Part shown: positions 37,203 through 47,031 of the stretch, in pieces
Position numbering within the stretch: the first letter of the stretch is position 1
Layout: each line of letters starts with the position of its first letter
From: Gloeocapsa sp. PCC 7428
Lineage (GTDB): Bacteria; Cyanobacteriota; Cyanobacteriia; Cyanobacteriales; Chroococcidiopsidaceae
Assembly: GCF_000317555.1 (NCBI RefSeq)
Contig: NC_019745.1
Span: 1,240,001 to 1,304,000, forward strand
Direction: 5' to 3'
DNA length: 64,000 bases
The notes under the pieces: generated by a model
What the model saw: only the letters and a program-made list of their open reading frames with translations
Databases searched by the model: none
What the model was told of the DNA's origin: nothing
Position numbers and translations under genes: made by a program

Positions 37203-38642
37203 TTACCCATTACCGTTTTTTTGCTGTGCATAGATTGCTTTAAATTGCCTTTGTTGTCGTTTGTGATCGACGATTGGTAGCGGATAGCCAAGGGCTTCTC
37301 TTTCGAGTGCTGGAATATCACCATTAAGTAAATATTCGGTATCTACCGAACGTAATTCGGGTATCCATTCGCGGATGTATTCGCCTTCAGGATCGAATTT
37401 TTGGGCTTGGCTAGCAGGGTTGAAGATGCGTACAGGTTTGGGGTCCATACCACTTGATGCACTCCATTGCCAACCGCCGTTGTTAGCCGATAAGTCACCA
37501 TCAATAAGTCGCTGATAAAAGTATTTTTCGCCCAAGCGCGGATCGATTAACAAGTCTTTGGTGAGGAAGTTTGCGACAATCATGCGACAGCGGTTGTGCA
37601 TCCAACCGCTTTCGTTCATCTGACGCATCGCAGCATCAACAATTGGGTAGCCAGTTTTACCTGCGCACCAAGCTTGAAAAAGTTCTTCGTTGTTTTGGTA
37701 AGGAAAGTTTTTGAAAGCTTCGCGATAAGCTCCTGTTGCTAGTTCAGGAAAATGATACATTGCGTGTTGATAGAATTCCCGCCATGCGAGTTCTTGTTGC
37801 CAAGCGCGGATACTCGTATCAGTTTCGTCGCTGCGGCTATTTTCTAATGCGGCGACCGTTGCAGCCCAAACTGTACGAATGCCGATCGCGCCAAATTTAA
37901 GCGCAGCGCTGAGTTGCGATGTACCATTCACCGCAGGAAAATTCCGCTGTTCTTTGTATTCGGTAATTGCTTTATAGCTAAATTCTTCTAACCTTTCTTG
38001 GGCTGCTGCTTCTCCTGGCGCAATCACTAAATCGCGATCCCAAACGAATCCTAAATCTTTGGCTGTAGGAAGTGGAATAACGCCTGCTTGTTGGGCAATG
38101 TCGCGTTCTGTATCTGTTAAGCCTGTGACACCTTGTAGCGTTGCGACAGGTTCAGCTTTAGATTTACTGCTCCAGTTACGCCAAAATGGAGTAAATACGG
38201 TGTAAGGCTGGTGAGAACCAGTGCGAATTTCGTCAGGAGAGTGAAGAATTTGATCCCAATTTTCGTGTAAAAATTGAATTCCTTTTTCTTTTAAAGCTTC
38301 GATAATCGTGCGATCGCGCTCCTGCGAATACGGTTCCACGTCCCAATTCCAAAATACTGCTTGAGCATTGAGCGCTGCTGCGAGTCTGGGGATTGCTTGT
38401 GTTGGATTGTCGTGCAGAATTAAGAGTTGACTGCCAACTTCGGTGTATCGCTGTTGCAGGGCTTGCAAACACCCAATCATGTACGTCACGCGTACAGCAG
38501 CTACGTCGTCGCGTTCTAGAATATTCGGATCGAGACAAAATACTCCTACAACTTTTTGACTTTGCTTTCTTGCGGCTACAAGTCCAGTGTTATCCGCTAT
38601 GCGTAAGTCACGGCGATGCCAAAATAAAATGAGGTCAGACAT
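37203..38642 (-). CDS. phr: deoxyribodipyrimidine photolyase
   Basis: A 479-residue light-driven repair enzyme for cyclobutane pyrimidine dimers. The N-terminal antenna-binding domain starts with LILFWHRRDLRIADNTGL. The FAD domain shows WHNRCRMIVANFLTKDLLIDPR-type and NNGGWQWSASSGMDPKP motifs, which fits the class I CPD photolyases using a deazaflavin antenna (inference). The last residues (NGNG) and the stop codon are encoded by TAATGGG-type short repeats, so the C-terminus may vary among strains. Confidence 0.93.
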   Translation of the reverse strand: MSDLILFWHRRDLRIADNTGLVAARKQSQKVVGVFCLDPNILERDDVAAVRVTYMIGCLQALQQRYTEVGSQLLILHDNPTQAIPRLAAALNAQAVFWNWDVEPYSQERDRTIIEALKEKGIQFLHENWDQILHSPDEIRTGSHQPYTVFTPFWRNWSSKSKAEPVATLQGVTGLTDTERDIAQQAGVIPLPTAKDLGFVWDRDLVIAPGEAAAQERLEEFSYKAITEYKEQRNFPAVNGTSQLSAALKFGAIGIRTVWAATVAALENSRSDETDTSIRAWQQELAWREFYQHAMYHFPELATGAYREAFKNFPYQNNEELFQAWCAGKTGYPIVDAAMRQMNESGWMHNRCRMIVANFLTKDLLIDPRLGEKYFYQRLIDGDLSANNGGWQWSASSGMDPKPVRIFNPASQAQKFDPEGEYIREWIPELRSVDTEYLLNGDIPALEREALGYPLPIVDHKRQQRQFKAIYAQQKNGNG

Positions 38643-38760
38643 TTAATGCTTAATAATAGTTCTTTTGTACTAATAGTTTAGATGCGTTGATTTAGATTTT
38701 GCATCAATCGGGCAGGCTGAAAGTCTACTCTTAATGTTCTTTTGTGAGATGGGTATGTTG

Positions 38761-39384
38761 CTAATCAAAATCTGGCTGCCATTCAGGGTGACGATAATGC
38801 TCGAAGAGGCGCGAAATTTGCGAAGGAACAACGCGCGTTAGAGAAAGTTCGGGAATTTCTTGCTCTTTAAAAAATACTGCACCTGCTGTTTCCGTGCTTT
38901 CTGCTGCACTCCCACCAGTAAGTTGACATTGAAAGAAAAGTTTGTAAACGTGATGTCTTAGGGGTGGATGATTATGACGTGGATGATTGCGATCGTAAAG
39001 TGCTAACAATTTTATGATTCTTGTTTGATAGCCCGACTCCTCATAAACTTCGCGGATGACTGCTTGACTTGGTGATTCTCCGACATCAACCCATCCTCCT
39101 GGTAATGTCCAGCAGCCGTCTTCGCGTTCTTTGACCAAGAGAATTTGATCGTTATGAAATACGACACCTCTGACATCTACTTTCGGAGTTGCGTAACCTT
39201 CTTCTTTACTAAATAGGTTGTAAACATAGGTTGGAGTTTCATGAGCATAAGTTGCCATGATTTCAGCTGCGATCTGACGGATTTGCTGATATCGCTCGAT
39301 ATCATACGGACTTTGAGTATAGGTAAGTCCGGTTTGGGCGATCGCCTGTAATTTTTGTGACCATTCTAGCCACTTTAGCGACAT
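38761..39384 (-). CDS. Nudix hydrolase with N-terminal extension
   Basis: The 207-residue protein has an N-terminal helical region of about 60 residues (LEWSQKLQAIAQTGLTYTQS) of the kind called Nudix_hydro_N, followed by the Nudix box GGWVDVGESPSQAVIREVYEESGY with all metal-binding residues. It hydrolyses a nucleoside diphosphate derivative; the substrate is not predictable. AGGAG precedes the ATG at 39384. It is separated from the next Nudix gene by a hairpin repeat. Confidence 0.88.
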   Translation of the reverse strand: MSLKWLEWSQKLQAIAQTGLTYTQSPYDIERYQQIRQIAAEIMATYAHETPTYVYNLFSKEEGYATPKVDVRGVVFHNDQILLVKEREDGCWTLPGGWVDVGESPSQAVIREVYEESGYQTRIIKLLALYDRNHPRHNHPPLRHHVYKLFFQCQLTGGSAAESTETAGAVFFKEQEIPELSLTRVVPSQISRLFEHYRHPEWQPDFD

Positions 39385-39404
39385 AATTATCTCCTGTAGG
39401 GGGA

Positions 39405-39455
39405 GCTTAGCGAATGAATTCGCGGCTTAATCAATGAAGTTCATGGAGGTGGACT
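39405..39455. repeat. composite hairpin repeat, copy 5
   Basis: GCGAATGAATTCGC (39410-39423) followed by a diverged central element, TTCATGGAGGTGGA. It lies between the two Nudix genes. Confidence 0.65.
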
Positions 39456-39474
39456 CACAAAGTTAGGATTTATG

Positions 39475-40023
39475 TCAACTTAGAAATGGTTTTGCGAGTA
39501 AAAAGCTAGAAATCGATTTGGCATCAACAGCTTCGCCGTCTAAAATTGCTTGTTCCAATTCTTGTGGACTCATCAAAACAATTTCGATATCTTCATCAGC
39601 GTCTTGATGCGGCGGTTTGTCGAGTAATTCTAGATTTTGTGCCAAAAAAGCATAAATGACTTCATCAGAATAGCCTGGAGCTAGAAAAAATTGTCCCAGT
39701 TTCTGCCACTTGTGCGCCCGATAGCCTGTCTCTTCTTGAATTTCCCGCTGAATTGTCTCGAAAGGTTCTTCGTTGAGTTCTATGGTCCCTGCTGGAAACT
39801 CTAAAAGTCGTCCTTGTACGGCAAAACGATATTGCTTGAGAAGAATCAGCTTCCCTTCAGGAGTGACAGGTACAGCTAAAGCACCTCCTGGATGGCGAAT
39901 ACATTCCCAGTCTCCTTCGGCTTGATTGGGTAGGCGCAGACGACTGACTTCAAAATCAAATTTGCGTCCGCGATAGTAAAGGCGCTGTTTGAGTAGTTGT
40001 GGAGGTTCTTTACCTGGTGGCAT
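39475..40023 (-). CDS. Nudix hydrolase, ADP-ribose pyrophosphatase type
   Basis: The 182-residue protein has the Nudix box in AGTIELNEEPFETIQREIQEETGY and the downstream FFLAPGYSDE segment seen in ADP-ribose pyrophosphatases (family NudF/YffH). It probably cleaves ADP-ribose or a related dinucleotide sugar. ATG at 40023. folK lies upstream on the same strand across a 70-bp gap. Confidence 0.88.
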   Translation of the reverse strand: MPPGKEPPQLLKQRLYYRGRKFDFEVSRLRLPNQAEGDWECIRHPGGALAVPVTPEGKLILLKQYRFAVQGRLLEFPAGTIELNEEPFETIQREIQEETGYRAHKWQKLGQFFLAPGYSDEVIYAFLAQNLELLDKPPHQDADEDIEIVLMSPQELEQAILDGEAVDAKSISSFLLAKPFLS

Positions 40024-40093
40024 AAGTGAGAGTTCAGGGGTCAGAGGTTAGAGGTTAGGGAAATATAAATTTACCGTTGAATATACTTTCAAA

Positions 40094-40579
40094 TCAAATA
40101 CGAACAACACCAGAACAGTCTACAGCTTGAACGAGTTCAGCGATCGCTTTACCCGATACAGGATCGATCCAATTTGAGGCAATTTCGGCTAGCGGTACTA
40201 GCACAAAAGCGCGATCGCGCATTCGCGGGTGGGGAATTTGCAGTGTGGGAGTATCGAGAATTAAATCATCATAAAGCAATAAATCCAGGTCAAGCGATCG
40301 CGGTCCCCAACGTTCGCGTCGTACCCTACCAAATCGAGCCTCAATCGACAACAGAGTTTCTAACAGCAATTGTGGAGACATTTGTATCCGTAACACCGCA
40401 CACCCATTAATAAAATTCGGTTGCGGGGGACCAACGGCGGCAGTTTGATACCAACTTGATTGAGCTACTAAGGCGATGTCTGGTGTCGCTGCTAACGCGT
40501 TTAACGCAGCTTTTACCGTGGCGCGCGAGTCTCCTAAATTACTGCCAAGTGCGATCGCACATAGCGCGTTCGTATTCAA
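40094..40579 (-). CDS. folK: 6-hydroxymethyl-dihydropterin pyrophosphokinase FolK
   Basis: FolK transfers pyrophosphate from ATP to 6-hydroxymethyl-7,8-dihydropterin in folate synthesis. The conserved ALGSNLGD near the N-terminus, QTAAVGPPQPNFINGCAVL, FGRVRRERWGPRSLDLDLLLYDD and HPRMRDRAFVLVPLAEI identify it. The start is uncertain: I choose the TTG at 40579, preceded by GAAGGA, which gives about 161 residues; the frame is open to a GTG at 40621. Confidence 0.92.
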   Translation of the reverse strand: MNTNALCAIALGSNLGDSRATVKAALNALAATPDIALVAQSSWYQTAAVGPPQPNFINGCAVLRIQMSPQLLLETLLSIEARFGRVRRERWGPRSLDLDLLLYDDLILDTPTLQIPHPRMRDRAFVLVPLAEIASNWIDPVSGKAIAELVQAVDCSGVVRI

Positions 40580-41271
40580 CTTCAATTTTCCTTCAATACA
40601 TATATTTTTAACTCTAATCACCTCGGAACGATGAGCGCTGAGCTTGCTCCAAAAAAGTCAAAAGCCTTCCTATATTAAATCTGGTTGATTAATGACGATA
40701 AAAATGGTGACTAGTAGACTTCTTGCATGAATCACAAACGCCCTCTGACTGAAGTCAGGCGCTACTCAAGCAAAGTGTACTTTCCTACACTGAAGCAAGA
40801 CTTTTGTCAATAAGTTCACAGTGATATAGCAGTCTCGTTGGGATAGTTAAGACATTGAAGGTACGAATAACCATTACCCTAACTGATTTTCAACCCTGAC
40901 CTCTGCTATAGATTGTCTTTTGTTTAGCTGCAAATTTATTCCTCAAGCCTTCATGCAGGAGGTTTAGTGGTTAGTTGTAATGACATACCTTAGGAACAGA
41001 AAACTTGGTATTCAAGGTTTTTAGAGTTGGACACGTATGCTAACTTAATTTGCTATGACAACTCGTTACTAGTCATTAACCACAAAGAAAGGTTATTTAA
41101 CCGGAGATGATATTAGATGTACACTGAGTAAAGATTTGTGCTACTTCCTAACCGCACTCAAGAGATTTCAGTTGTTAGAGTAAAAATTGTACTTTCCACC
41201 AAGTCGTAAAATAGGCAAAAGTCAAAGTAATACTGGGCTGCATTTGAAGTGGAGTGAAGCGAGGAAGTAAC
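40580..41271. other. long intergenic region upstream of the second class A PBP
   Basis: About 690 bp without a credible gene (or 650 bp if folK starts at 40621). It holds a hairpin CTGACTGAAGTCAG (40746-40759), akin to the flanking arms of the composite repeats. I see no tRNA, other RNA gene or clear operator. Confidence 0.5.
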
Positions 41272-43629
41272 GTGCCGAATATGCCCTGGTTCAAGGAACA
41301 AGACGCAATCAGTAACACTGAATCAGCAAAAAAGAGCAATCCCAGCCGTAAGCAACCGCCTAGGCAAAAGCAACTTCCCCGCCGGAAAGTTGTTCAGATT
41401 CTGACTCAGATCAAGCAACTACCGCGTCAACTGGTTTCTCCTGCGATTAACAAACAACCATGGCACCGTCGTCAATCGCTTTGGCTAGTAGGTGTCGGTG
41501 GAAGTGCGATCGCCTTAGGAGGAATAGCGTTTTCCATTGAGCAGAGTTTACCAAAAACTGCTGAATTGTTTACGGTAGTACGCGAAGGGACTTTAACGAT
41601 TAAAGCTGCTGATGGTACTATCTTGCAACAATCTGGACCAGCAACGCGCGAACAACTCAAGTTAGCAGAAATCCCTAAACCGTTAGTTCAAGCGTTTATT
41701 GCCTCAGAAGATCGCCGATTTTATCAGCATAATGGCATTGATTATCAAGGAATTGCCAGGGCAACCGTGTCTAACTTACGCTCGGCGAATGTTGTTGAAG
41801 GCGGTAGTACAATTACACAACAACTTGCTCGGATTCTGTTTCTAAATCAAGAGCGTACGCTATGGCGCAAGCTGAAAGAAATTCGATTAGCGCAAAAAAT
41901 TGAAGCAAATTTAACGAAAGAGCAAATTTTAGAGCGCTATCTCAATTTAGTGTATTTGGGAGAAGGCGCGTATGGTGTTGCCGATGCCGCTTCGGTATAC
42001 TTTAGTAAATCAGTCGATCAGCTAACGCTACCAGAAATGGCGCTGATTGCAGGTTTAGCACCTGCACCAAGTCGCTACTCGCCCTCGGTAAATTTAGCAG
42101 CAGCGCAACAGCGGCGTAATCTAGTATTGCAGCGAATGCGAGAAGATCGAGTTTTGTCTTCTGAGACAGCAACAGCCGCGATCGCAACTTCAATTGACAT
42201 CAATCCTAGTTCGCCTAAACGTCTTGAAGTAACTGCCCCCTACTTCACGAGTTATATTCAAAAAGAACTACCAAAGTACGTTGCACCAGAAGTTATTGAA
42301 GCGGGTGGCTTAATTGTTGAGACAACGTTAAATCCAAAGTGGCAAAATGCGGCAGAAACCGCAGTAATAAACACTGTTGCGAATAACGGTAGATGGCAGA
42401 ACTTTGAGCAAGCTGCTTTGGTAGCGATTAACCCGCGTAATGGTGAAATTCGGGCGTTAGTCGGCGGTAAGGATTTTGGCAAAAACCAATTTAACCGCGT
42501 GACTCAAGCACAGCGCCAACCAGGTTCGACATTTAAAGGATTTGTCTACACAGCGGCGATCGCCACAGGTTTATCGCCTTATAAGTCTTACCAAGATGCT
42601 CCGTTTGTTGTTGAAGGATACGAACCGCAAAACTACAGCCGCGAGTTTCGTGGTTGGTTAACAATGCGCGATGCACTCAGAAGCTCAATTAACACAGTCG
42701 CAGTTAAGGTAATGATGGATGTTGGCTTCGATCCAGTTATTCAACTGGCGCGCCAAATGGGGATCAAATCCGAGTTAAGACCAATGTACTCGCTAGCATT
42801 AGGTTCTTCTGAGGTAAATTTACTGGAACTGACAAGCGCCTACGGAACGCTCGCAACACAAGGGATGCACGTAGAACCGCACGGAATTCGCCGTATTCTC
42901 AATCGCAGTGGGGAAGTTCTCTATACTACAACACCTCAGCCCAAGCGAGTCTTAGACTCTGGTAGTGCCGCGATTTCAACCTGGATGCTACAAAATGTGG
43001 TACAAGCAGGTACTGGACGCCCTGCATCTTTAAACCGTCCCGTTGCTGGAAAAACAGGAACTTCGGATGAATCGCGCGATCTGTGGTTTGTTGGTTATAT
43101 CCCGCAACTTGTTGCCGGAGTTTGGCTTGGTAACGATAACAATGAACCAACTTGGGGCAACAGCGGGACTGCTGCTGCTACCTGGCGACAATTCATGATG
43201 GCAGCTGTAGAAGATATGCCAGTTGAAGACTTTCCAGAACGTCCGAACTTAACAGGGCGCAAAGGTAGTATCAAAGCCCAGCCAATCAAGCCCAAGCGAG
43301 TTTCTTCAGTGAGAAGATCTCGATCGCGTAGGGAATTTCAAGAAAGTAATTCTGATTTCAACAACAATCGTCCTCGCCGACGTTATCGCCGTAGTTACCA
43401 ACAAGAAGCGACTGTACCTGAACCAAGACGGCGATCGCGTCGTGATGAACGCCCAGCCGCGACTCGAAGAACCCGCAACGCGCCAACACCGACACCACAA
43501 ACACAAGAAAGACTACGCGAACGGTTACGCAACCTCCGCCAGTCTGAGCCACAAACGCAGCAGCCACCGTCTCAAACCAATAGTTCACAATCTACCGCAG
43601 GATCGTACGTTGTCCCAACGAAGGAGTGA
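41272..43629 (+). CDS. class A penicillin-binding protein (PBP1A family)
   Basis: A bifunctional peptidoglycan glycosyltransferase/transpeptidase. A basic cytoplasmic N-terminus is followed by a membrane helix (LWLVGVGGSAIALGGIAF), the GT51 domain (ASEDRRFYQHNGID with catalytic Glu146; EGGSTITQQLAR) and the transpeptidase domain with SxxK (Ser419-Lys422), SIN and KTGT. The last 140 or so residues are an Arg/Pro/Gln-rich disordered tail. I choose the GTG at 41272, which has GAGGAAG upstream, over the GTG at 41254. Unlike the PBP at 13.3 kb it has no FHA domain. Confidence 0.92.
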   Translation: MPNMPWFKEQDAISNTESAKKSNPSRKQPPRQKQLPRRKVVQILTQIKQLPRQLVSPAINKQPWHRRQSLWLVGVGGSAIALGGIAFSIEQSLPKTAELFTVVREGTLTIKAADGTILQQSGPATREQLKLAEIPKPLVQAFIASEDRRFYQHNGIDYQGIARATVSNLRSANVVEGGSTITQQLARILFLNQERTLWRKLKEIRLAQKIEANLTKEQILERYLNLVYLGEGAYGVADAASVYFSKSVDQLTLPEMALIAGLAPAPSRYSPSVNLAAAQQRRNLVLQRMREDRVLSSETATAAIATSIDINPSSPKRLEVTAPYFTSYIQKELPKYVAPEVIEAGGLIVETTLNPKWQNAAETAVINTVANNGRWQNFEQAALVAINPRNGEIRALVGGKDFGKNQFNRVTQAQRQPGSTFKGFVYTAAIATGLSPYKSYQDAPFVVEGYEPQNYSREFRGWLTMRDALRSSINTVAVKVMMDVGFDPVIQLARQMGIKSELRPMYSLALGSSEVNLLELTSAYGTLATQGMHVEPHGIRRILNRSGEVLYTTTPQPKRVLDSGSAAISTWMLQNVVQAGTGRPASLNRPVAGKTGTSDESRDLWFVGYIPQLVAGVWLGNDNNEPTWGNSGTAAATWRQFMMAAVEDMPVEDFPERPNLTGRKGSIKAQPIKPKRVSSVRRSRSRREFQESNSDFNNNRPRRRYRRSYQQEATVPEPRRRSRRDERPAATRRTRNAPTPTPQTQERLRERLRNLRQSEPQTQQPPSQTNSSQSTAGSYVVPTKE

Positions 43630-43646
43630 ATTGTGTGTGAGCGCTT

Positions 43647-43723
43647 GCGAATGAATTTGCTGGTAAATAAACCTTGTCCACCTTGTGGACACACTTTGTT
43701 TAAATAGCCGCGACTTTACTCGC
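43647..43723. repeat. composite hairpin repeat, copy 6
   Basis: Three palindromes in a row: GCGAATGAATTTGC (43647-43660), GTCCACCTTGTGGAC (about 43676-43690) and GCGACTTTACTCGC (43710-43723). This is the full three-part form of the repeat. Confidence 0.75.
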
Positions 43724-43848
43724 AAGGCTTCCCCCGATCCCCAATCTCCAATCCCTCGTACTGGGATCAAACTTGGGGTGGATGTAAGTTATATTGTGTT
43801 TTTATACGGTCTTAAAAGCAGTATTGAATCACTACAGGAAGAACAACT

Positions 43849-44073
43849 ATGGAAATCCTCATGCAAGCAACAGCAGCAACAGATAACGTTCCTCATTTTC
43901 CCGTTGCTGCTACCGCAGCTATTGTTGTTGGCTTTATCGCTGCTACTACAATTGGCTCAATTGCTTGGTACAACTCGAAGCGCCCCGTTGGTTGGGAAGA
44001 CAAACAGCGTCCAGATATTGTGCCAGAAGTTAAAAAAGAAGAAACACCAGGTATTGGCGAGCCAAAATCTTAA
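43849..44073 (+). CDS. psb35: Psb35-like photosystem II assembly small membrane protein
   Basis: The 74-residue protein has one transmembrane helix (AATAAIVVGFIAATTIGSIAWY) followed by the conserved hydrophilic tail YNSKRPVGWEDKQRPDIVPE and a C-terminus GIGEPKS. This matches the small cyanobacterial protein (Synechocystis Ssl2148) described as Psb35, which stabilises the CP47 assembly module and its Hlips. The ATG at 43849 is preceded by AGGAAG. The family match is from memory of the sequence type; a search would settle it. Confidence 0.7.
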   Translation: MEILMQATAATDNVPHFPVAATAAIVVGFIAATTIGSIAWYNSKRPVGWEDKQRPDIVPEVKKEETPGIGEPKS

Positions 44074-44093
44074 TTTTATTCGCTATTTTCTTA

Positions 44094-44519
44094 TTAGCTT
44101 TGACTACTAACCCAACGTCGATAAAGCGTTTGAATTCCTTTGAGTACGCTAGAATAAGCTCCTTGAGGAGAACTGTCTGTTGTGTCTAAGGATTGCAATT
44201 TGGTGAGAAGGCGTGCTTCTTCGGTTGCAACTTCTCCATCACGGTAAATCAAGCTACTGATAGATTCTAGCAACTCTTGATAAGCTTCAGAACCAGGGTG
44301 CTCTCCTAAATACTCCTTTATCCACTCGTAGCATTCACTTGGCTGCACAGTCTTAAGTTCGTTAAGTAGAGGCTGAATTTCTGGATCGGCAGCCACGTCT
44401 TTTTCTGTCGCTACGTGATGTAAATATTCTCTTTCTTCTGGCTGAATTCTACCATCGAGCCAAGCAGCCCCAATTAAGATTTTTACTAACTTCTTGACAC
44501 TAGTTTTGTCTTGTTTCAT
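44094..44519 (-). CDS. TerB-like helical protein
   Basis: A 141-residue all-helical soluble protein. The segment KILIGAAWLDGRIQPEEREYLHHVA and, in the second half, SSLIYRDGEVATEEARLLTKL show the DG(R/E) acidic pattern of TerB-like tellurite-resistance domains. No other ter genes are present, so a role in metal resistance should not be assumed. It is divergent to rsmB's upstream genes only in context; it follows rsmB's upstream strand (minus) and converges on psb35. Confidence 0.75.
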   Translation of the reverse strand: MKQDKTSVKKLVKILIGAAWLDGRIQPEEREYLHHVATEKDVAADPEIQPLLNELKTVQPSECYEWIKEYLGEHPGSEAYQELLESISSLIYRDGEVATEEARLLTKLQSLDTTDSSPQGAYSSVLKGIQTLYRRWVSSQS

Positions 44520-44575
44520 ATATTACTAGTCCTTGAGTTTTTCAAATTAGCTAATTTTATCTTTAAGATACAAGC

Positions 44576-45916
44576 TTATTGTGATTCTTTCTGTAAGCGA
44601 ACAATAAAAAAACCGTCCATCGATTGGTGATGTGGTAAGACTTGCATCCAACCCGATGATGTTGCATAAGGAACACCAATAGAATTTGCAGCAGGATGTT
44701 CAATTCGCCAGCATGGATGTTGAGTTAAGAAAGCTTGAACGATCGCTTCATTTTCTTCAGAATTTAAAGTACAAGTTGCATAGACAAGCACGCCTCCAGG
44801 TTTTATCCAAGTCGAAACGTGAGTCAAAAGTTCTGTTTGTAAAACAGTAAGTTCTTTAACTGTTTCTGGTGTTTGTCGCCAGCGAGCATCGGCATGACGA
44901 TGAAGCGTTCCTAGCCCTGAACACGGCGCATCGAGAAGAACGCGATCTGCGATATTAACAAAATGAGGAAGATTACGACTATCGCCTGGGCAAATTTGAA
45001 TTGATTTGAGTTGCAGCCGTGCAATATTTTGTTGAAGTTTTTTTAAGCGCGAGACGGTGCGATCGCACGCCCAAATCGTACCTGTATCTTGCATCAATTC
45101 AGCAATGTGTGTTGTTTTTCCTCCTGGTGCTGCACACGCATCAATCACAACTTCACCTGGTTGAGGATCGAGGATATGGCTCACAAGTTGTGCGCTACTA
45201 TCTTGTACTGTCCACCAACCTGCATCAAATCCTGGTAACTTTTCAATTGCACCTGTACTAGTTGTAAATCTTAAAGCTTGTGGCAAATTGGCAACACGAG
45301 TGACACCGACTTCAGCTTCTTGCAATGCAGTTGCAACTTTCTCAACAGAAGCACGTAAAGGATTAATACGTAAATCAATTGCTGGTGGTTGGTTGAACCA
45401 CGCGCAGAGTTGTTCAGTTTCTTTGTAGCCGAATTGTTTTAGCCAGACTTCAATAATCCAATCAGGATAACTGTGTAAAATGCCTAAACGTTCTACAGAA
45501 TGAGCAGGTAGTTTTAAAGGATCTTCCCTAGTTGCTAACCGCAAATATTGACGTAACAATCCATTAACAAAATTCGCAAGTCCTGAGAAACCGTTTTTTT
45601 TCGCCAACTCTACAGTAGAATTGACCGCAGCCGCATCAGGAATATGGTCAAGATACCGCAACTGATACAGTCCTAAATGCAGAATAATTCGTAAATCGGG
45701 TGGTTGTTGCTGCGCTTTCTTTTTCGCTAACTGATCGATTAATGCATCAAGCGATCGCTGTCGGCGAACACTACCATAAACTAACTCTGTCGCCAAACGG
45801 CGATCGACACTACTTAAGTCAGTTTGACGCAGTACGCGGTCTAAGGCAACATCAGCATAAGCCCCCCGCTGCACCCAACGGAGGGCGATAAAAGCAAGCT
45901 GGCGCGGATTGTCCAT
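44576..45916 (-). CDS. rsmB: 16S rRNA (cytosine-967-C5)-methyltransferase RsmB
   Basis: RsmB (Sun/Fmu) methylates C967 of 16S rRNA using S-adenosylmethionine. The N-terminal NusB-like RNA-binding domain (RQLAFIALRWVQRGAYADVAL) precedes the Rossmann methyltransferase domain with VIDACAAPGGKTTHIAEL and the two catalytic cysteines in DAPCSGLG and YATCTLNSEENE. 446 residues is standard. ATG at 45916. Confidence 0.95.
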   Translation of the reverse strand: MDNPRQLAFIALRWVQRGAYADVALDRVLRQTDLSSVDRRLATELVYGSVRRQRSLDALIDQLAKKKAQQQPPDLRIILHLGLYQLRYLDHIPDAAAVNSTVELAKKNGFSGLANFVNGLLRQYLRLATREDPLKLPAHSVERLGILHSYPDWIIEVWLKQFGYKETEQLCAWFNQPPAIDLRINPLRASVEKVATALQEAEVGVTRVANLPQALRFTTSTGAIEKLPGFDAGWWTVQDSSAQLVSHILDPQPGEVVIDACAAPGGKTTHIAELMQDTGTIWACDRTVSRLKKLQQNIARLQLKSIQICPGDSRNLPHFVNIADRVLLDAPCSGLGTLHRHADARWRQTPETVKELTVLQTELLTHVSTWIKPGGVLVYATCTLNSEENEAIVQAFLTQHPCWRIEHPAANSIGVPYATSSGWMQVLPHHQSMDGFFIVRLQKESQ

Positions 45917-45920
45917 ATTA

Positions 45921-45970
45921 GTAGCTAGTGACTAGTGACTAGTAACTAGTGATTAGAGTGATTAGCTAGC
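45921..45970. repeat. heptamer tandem repeat upstream of rsmB
   Basis: The unit CTAGTGA (with variants CTAGTAA and TTAGAGTGA) repeats about six times just upstream of the rsmB start. This is a typical cyanobacterial short tandemly repeated repetitive sequence and may vary in copy number. Confidence 0.75.
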
Positions 45971-45996
45971 AGTTCTATGTGTAATAACTACAGAAA

Positions 45997-46836
45997 CTAG
46001 GCTATGGATGAAGCTTTTGCGATCGCCGCTTCAGGTTGTAATAGCTGTTTCGGTGGTTGTTTTAAATCCCAGACGATACCGAACCACGACAGCACAACCA
46101 AAACGTAGTAGCTAATATCAATTTCCCACCAAAAGAAACCTTGACAAGCTGCAAGAGGATAGCGGTGATGATTATTGTGCCAGCCTTCGCCTAAAGTGAC
46201 CAGGGCTAACCATAATGAGTTTTTGCTTGATTCTCCGGTTTCATAGCGTTGGCTACCGAAAACGTGACACAAGGAATTAATGGCAAACGTCGTGTGATAG
46301 AGAATCGTTGTACTGACAAAGAAGCCCCAGAACAACCCCAGCCAGCCGTAAGCTAAGTAACAGGCAACTGCCAGTAAGATAGGTGGTAGAAAGTGATATT
46401 TTTCTAGCCAAACAAGTTCTGGGTAACGAGTTAAATCTTTGACCAATTTTTCGTTATAGTCGTCATACTCTGGAGACAACACCCAGCCTACGTGTGACCA
46501 GTAAAAACCTTTTTTTTCAGCCGAATGGATATCTTCGTCAGTATCAGAGTATTTGTGATGATGACGGTGTTGTGCAGCCCACCAGACGGGTCCTCTTTGT
46601 CCAGAAGTTGCACCCAAAAAGCCTAGCAAGAATTGAAATAGACGACTCGTTTTGTAAGCGCGATGCGAGAAATAGCGATGATAGCCGCCAGTAATGCCAA
46701 ATTTGCGGACAAGAAACAGTGCAACACACATCCAGAGTGCTACTGAGTCTACGCCTAGCCAAAAGACTGCGAGACAAGCAATATGAATACCTACGAAGGG
46801 TAAAGCTGCATAATTAAATTTTGAGCGATCGGGCAT
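45997..46836 (-). CDS. acyl-lipid delta-9-type fatty acid desaturase
   Basis: A 279-residue membrane desaturase with the three histidine boxes HRYFSH, QHRHHH and HNNHH, and hydrophobic segments between them. It fits the DesC group that introduces the first double bond into acyl chains; a DesC subtype is not assigned. The ATG at 46836 has AGGA at a proper distance; the ATG at 46914 would add 26 residues without a ribosome binding site and is rejected. Confidence 0.88.
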   Translation of the reverse strand: MPDRSKFNYAALPFVGIHIACLAVFWLGVDSVALWMCVALFLVRKFGITGGYHRYFSHRAYKTSRLFQFLLGFLGATSGQRGPVWWAAQHRHHHKYSDTDEDIHSAEKKGFYWSHVGWVLSPEYDDYNEKLVKDLTRYPELVWLEKYHFLPPILLAVACYLAYGWLGLFWGFFVSTTILYHTTFAINSLCHVFGSQRYETGESSKNSLWLALVTLGEGWHNNHHRYPLAACQGFFWWEIDISYYVLVVLSWFGIVWDLKQPPKQLLQPEAAIAKASSIA

Positions 46837-47031
46837 ACAAAATTTTCCTATTTGGATTGCAGACAGCACGTATCCTCTCCTCAAACCACCATGACAACTT
46901 AACAGAATTGACATGATTTAGCAGTTTGTGATACGGTGTGCCAATTGACAATCTTACAATCCATAGGGATTTTTGTACCTATACATTAGGGCAGTTTATC
47001 GATTAGTGTGGTTTTAGTTGTGAATCCTAAA

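Noticed and set aside
43685-44110. 141-codon plus-strand frame overlapping the psb35-like gene
   Set aside because: The Psb35-like frame has a good ribosome binding site and conserved sequence; the longer frame is a Gln/Leu-rich shadow that begins inside a hairpin repeat.
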